The notes under the pieces: model-generated
Database searches by the model: none
Seen by the model: only the letters and a program-made list of their open reading frames with translations
What the model was told of the DNA's origin: nothing
DNA from: Pseudomonadota bacterium
GTDB taxonomy: Bacteria > Pseudomonadota > Alphaproteobacteria > Rhizobiales > Hyphomicrobiaceae
Length of the DNA stretch: 7,462 bases
Direction of reading: 5' to 3'
NCBI GenBank assembly: GCA_023430315.1
Contig: JAEZAW010000122.1
Coordinates: 1-7,462 of the forward strand
Position numbers and translations under genes: made by a program
Shown here: piece by piece, positions 6,387 to 7,462 of the stretch
Numbering within the stretch: the first letter of the stretch is position 1
Layout: every line of letters starts with the position of its first letter

Positions 6387-6683
6387 GGCGCCCCCGCATG
6401 TTGCCGGCCACGCCTGGATCGGTCTCGGCCCGTGCCAAGCGATGCCGCCGGACAACCGGGGTGTCAACGAAGAGGTCGCGCCTGACCTAGCCACGCACGG
6501 CGGTCATGCATTGCACGCACCTTTGGATAAAGTCCTTTCGCCGCTGAGGCGCCGTGGAAGTGCCCCAGATTGGCCCCCCTTCTAATCAACTTTTAACTCC
6601 CTCGGCTGTTAATGGACGGGCGAGAGCACGCAGATACCGGGCCGTATCACGCAGCCCGGCAATAGGTTCCAGAAGGACGTCAC
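6387..6683. other. Intergenic region between divergent genes
   Basis: No convincing gene is seen here. The part at 6576-6612 is more AT-rich than its surroundings and holds TTAAC (6593-6597) and GTTAA (6608-6612), an inverted repeat with a ten-base spacer. The spacing does not fit a CtrA site (TTAA-N7-TTAA). Nearer the 198-aa gene, GATAC-N6-GTATC (6633-6648) and CCGGGC-N11-GCCCGG (6637-6659) overlap and can form alternative hairpins in the leader. The region most likely carries the start sites of both flanking genes. Confidence 0.5.
6439..6467 (-). promoter_or_regulatory. Possible promoter of the TSUP gene
   Basis: The minus strand has a perfect TTGACA (6467-6462), followed 17 bases on by a weak CATCGC in the -10 place. 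Transcription would then start near 6432, upstream of the GTG at 6386 but downstream of the ATG at 6494, which would support the shorter protein. The poor -10 makes this uncertain. Confidence 0.25.
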
Positions 6684-7280
6684 ATGCAGATCAAGGTGCC
6701 CCCCGGAAATGGCGACAACCTCCTGGAAGCACGCGAGCAGCGCCTGATGGCATTCGCTGCCGCCGGTATCGAGAGGTTCTCCGACGCGGGAGCGGGCACC
6801 ACTGCAGCAAGCATCCTCGCCGTTGCGCGCTCGGCGGACAGCCCGGTCGTGCGCGCGCTCGTAGCGCTGCGTACGGCTCTTGTGGACAAGGCAGCAAATA
6901 TTCGCCTCGTCATCTCCGATGACGATGTGGCGCTCGATCCGTTCATCGCCGGCAGCGCCGACCAGAGCACCCGGCATCTCTCCGAGGTGCGTGTCATTCG
7001 CGATCCCCGCCTGCGTGATGCCCATGAGCAGCTCATTATCGGCGGCACGTCTGTCTGGTTTGGTGACAGCCTGCGCCGCGACATGAACCGCCGCGATCTC
7101 TTCGAGCAGTTTCATGCCGATGCGCCCGACGCCGCGCGCGCGGCCGCAAATGGCTTCCAGCAGCTCTGGAATCGGACCGAGCCCTGTCTTTCGCTGCCCG
7201 CTCTCGCCGCGGACAGCCTCAGCGCAGTCCCCGGCGGCAAGACCGGCAATACCGGCCCCGCTGGCAGCGCACTTTGCTGA
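6684..7280 (+). CDS. Uncharacterised 198-aa protein, possibly a degenerate phospholipase D-like fold
   Basis: The ATG has AGAAGGA six bases upstream. The protein is soluble, without a signal peptide. Residues 50-165 follow the order of one phospholipase D-like half: a helix with 'VVRALVALRTALVDKAANIRL', a strand with acidic residues (VISDDD), 'LSEVRVIRD', then 'HEQLIIGGTSVWFGDS' from His114, and a last helix ending FQQLW (158-162). In active PLD enzymes the His is followed by x-Lys-x4-Asp; here the Lys is Gln116 and the Asp is absent, so catalysis is not expected. Residues 170-198 are a Gly/Ala/Pro-rich tail. The gene stands alone between a divergent TSUP gene and a tRNA. The fold assignment is inference, and the function is unknown. 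Confidence 0.82.
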   Translation: MQIKVPPGNGDNLLEAREQRLMAFAAAGIERFSDAGAGTTAASILAVARSADSPVVRALVALRTALVDKAANIRLVISDDDVALDPFIAGSADQSTRHLSEVRVIRDPRLRDAHEQLIIGGTSVWFGDSLRRDMNRRDLFEQFHADAPDAARAAANGFQQLWNRTEPCLSLPALAADSLSAVPGGKTGNTGPAGSALC

Positions 7281-7281
7281 A

Positions 7282-7310
7282 ATGCGGACGCCGCATCGGA
7301 TTAGATGCGG
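7282..7310 (+). terminator. Overlapping stem-loops after the 198-aa gene, possible terminator
   Basis: Directly after the stop, ATGCGG pairs with CCGCAT across ACG (7282-7296). The same CCGCATC also pairs perfectly with GATGCGG across GGATTA (7291-7310). The two hairpins share their middle arm and exclude each other. No T-run follows, so if this ends transcription it does so without a classical U-tract. Confidence 0.35.
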
Positions 7311-7346
7311 CTCACGAGGCCCAAGTCGGCCGCCGGATGGCGGTGT

Positions 7347-7375
7347 TTGCCCTGGCGCCGCCGATGCTGTATCAG
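7347..7375 (+). promoter_or_regulatory. Probable promoter of the tRNA-Arg gene
   Basis: TTGCCC at 7347-7352 and TATCAG at 7370-7375 are separated by exactly 17 bases. Transcription would start about 7382, a few bases before the mature tRNA. Spacing and position are right for a stable-RNA promoter, and the hexamers match the consensus in four of six positions each. Confidence 0.45.
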
Positions 7376-7386
7376 AGGCGGTCTCA

Positions 7387-7462
7387 GCACCCGTAGCTCA
7401 GCTGGATAGAGTGTCGCCCTCCGAAGGCGAAGGTCGTAGGTTCGAATCCTACCGGGTGCGCC
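7387..7462 (+). tRNA. tRNA-Arg, anticodon CCG (3' end at window edge)
   Basis: The full cloverleaf is visible. The acceptor GCACCCG (7387-7393) pairs with CGGGTGC (7453-7459). The D stem is GCTC/GAGT with one G-T pair, the anticodon stem is TCGCC/GGCGA, and the T arm is GTAGG-TTCGAAT-CCTAC. The anticodon loop CTCCGAA puts CCG at 7421-7423, which reads the arginine codon CGG. The discriminator is G7460. The CC that follows at the edge suggests that CCA is encoded, with the final A just outside the window. CGG is a common codon in GC-rich genomes. Confidence 0.95.

Noticed and set aside
6593..6612. Possible CtrA binding site (TTAA pair)
   Set aside because: The two TTAA units are 12 bases apart, not the seven of the CtrA consensus.
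7387..7462. tRNA 3' end as an attachment site of an integrated element
   Set aside because: tRNA ends often serve as attachment sites, but no integrase and no second copy of the tRNA 3' end is in the window.

Overview
The window is GC-rich with dense, short-spaced genes. It suggests an alphaproteobacterium, probably Hyphomicrobiales-like. This is inferred from the box-type aerobic benzoyl-CoA gene, the tRNA-Arg form and the style of the histidine kinase. No 16S or other marker gene is present, so the placement is tentative.

Left edge (1-659, minus strand): the start of boxA (benzoyl-CoA 2,3-epoxidase reductase subunit), cut by the window edge. A small cupin gene lies just upstream and overlaps it by the four bases ATGA. 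A 278-base gap (660-937) then separates this operon from the next one, which is transcribed the other way.

Centre (938-4698, plus strand): four genes that look like one transcription unit. They encode a 103-aa coiled-coil protein, a 574-aa single-pass inner-membrane protein, a 170-aa Ras-like small GTPase and a 387-aa soluble PAS-like histidine kinase. The membrane protein carries a cytoplasmic Roadblock/longin-like domain, a periplasmic BON-like segment and an OmpA-type peptidoglycan-binding domain. The last three genes overlap each other. I read this as a trans-envelope signalling module: the OmpA domain holds the cell wall, the cytoplasmic domain may meet the GTPase, and the kinase provides output. 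It is the most interesting part of the window. The architecture is visible in the sequence, but the joint function is inference.

Right-centre (4712-6386, minus strand): two small uncharacterised genes (96 and 79 aa), then a TauE/SafE-family (TSUP) membrane transporter. A 297-base gap follows.

Right edge (6684-7462, plus strand): a 198-aa protein resembling a degenerate phospholipase D-like fold, a set of competing stem-loops, and a tRNA-Arg(CCG) with a recognisable promoter. Only the last A of the tRNA's CCA end is missing.
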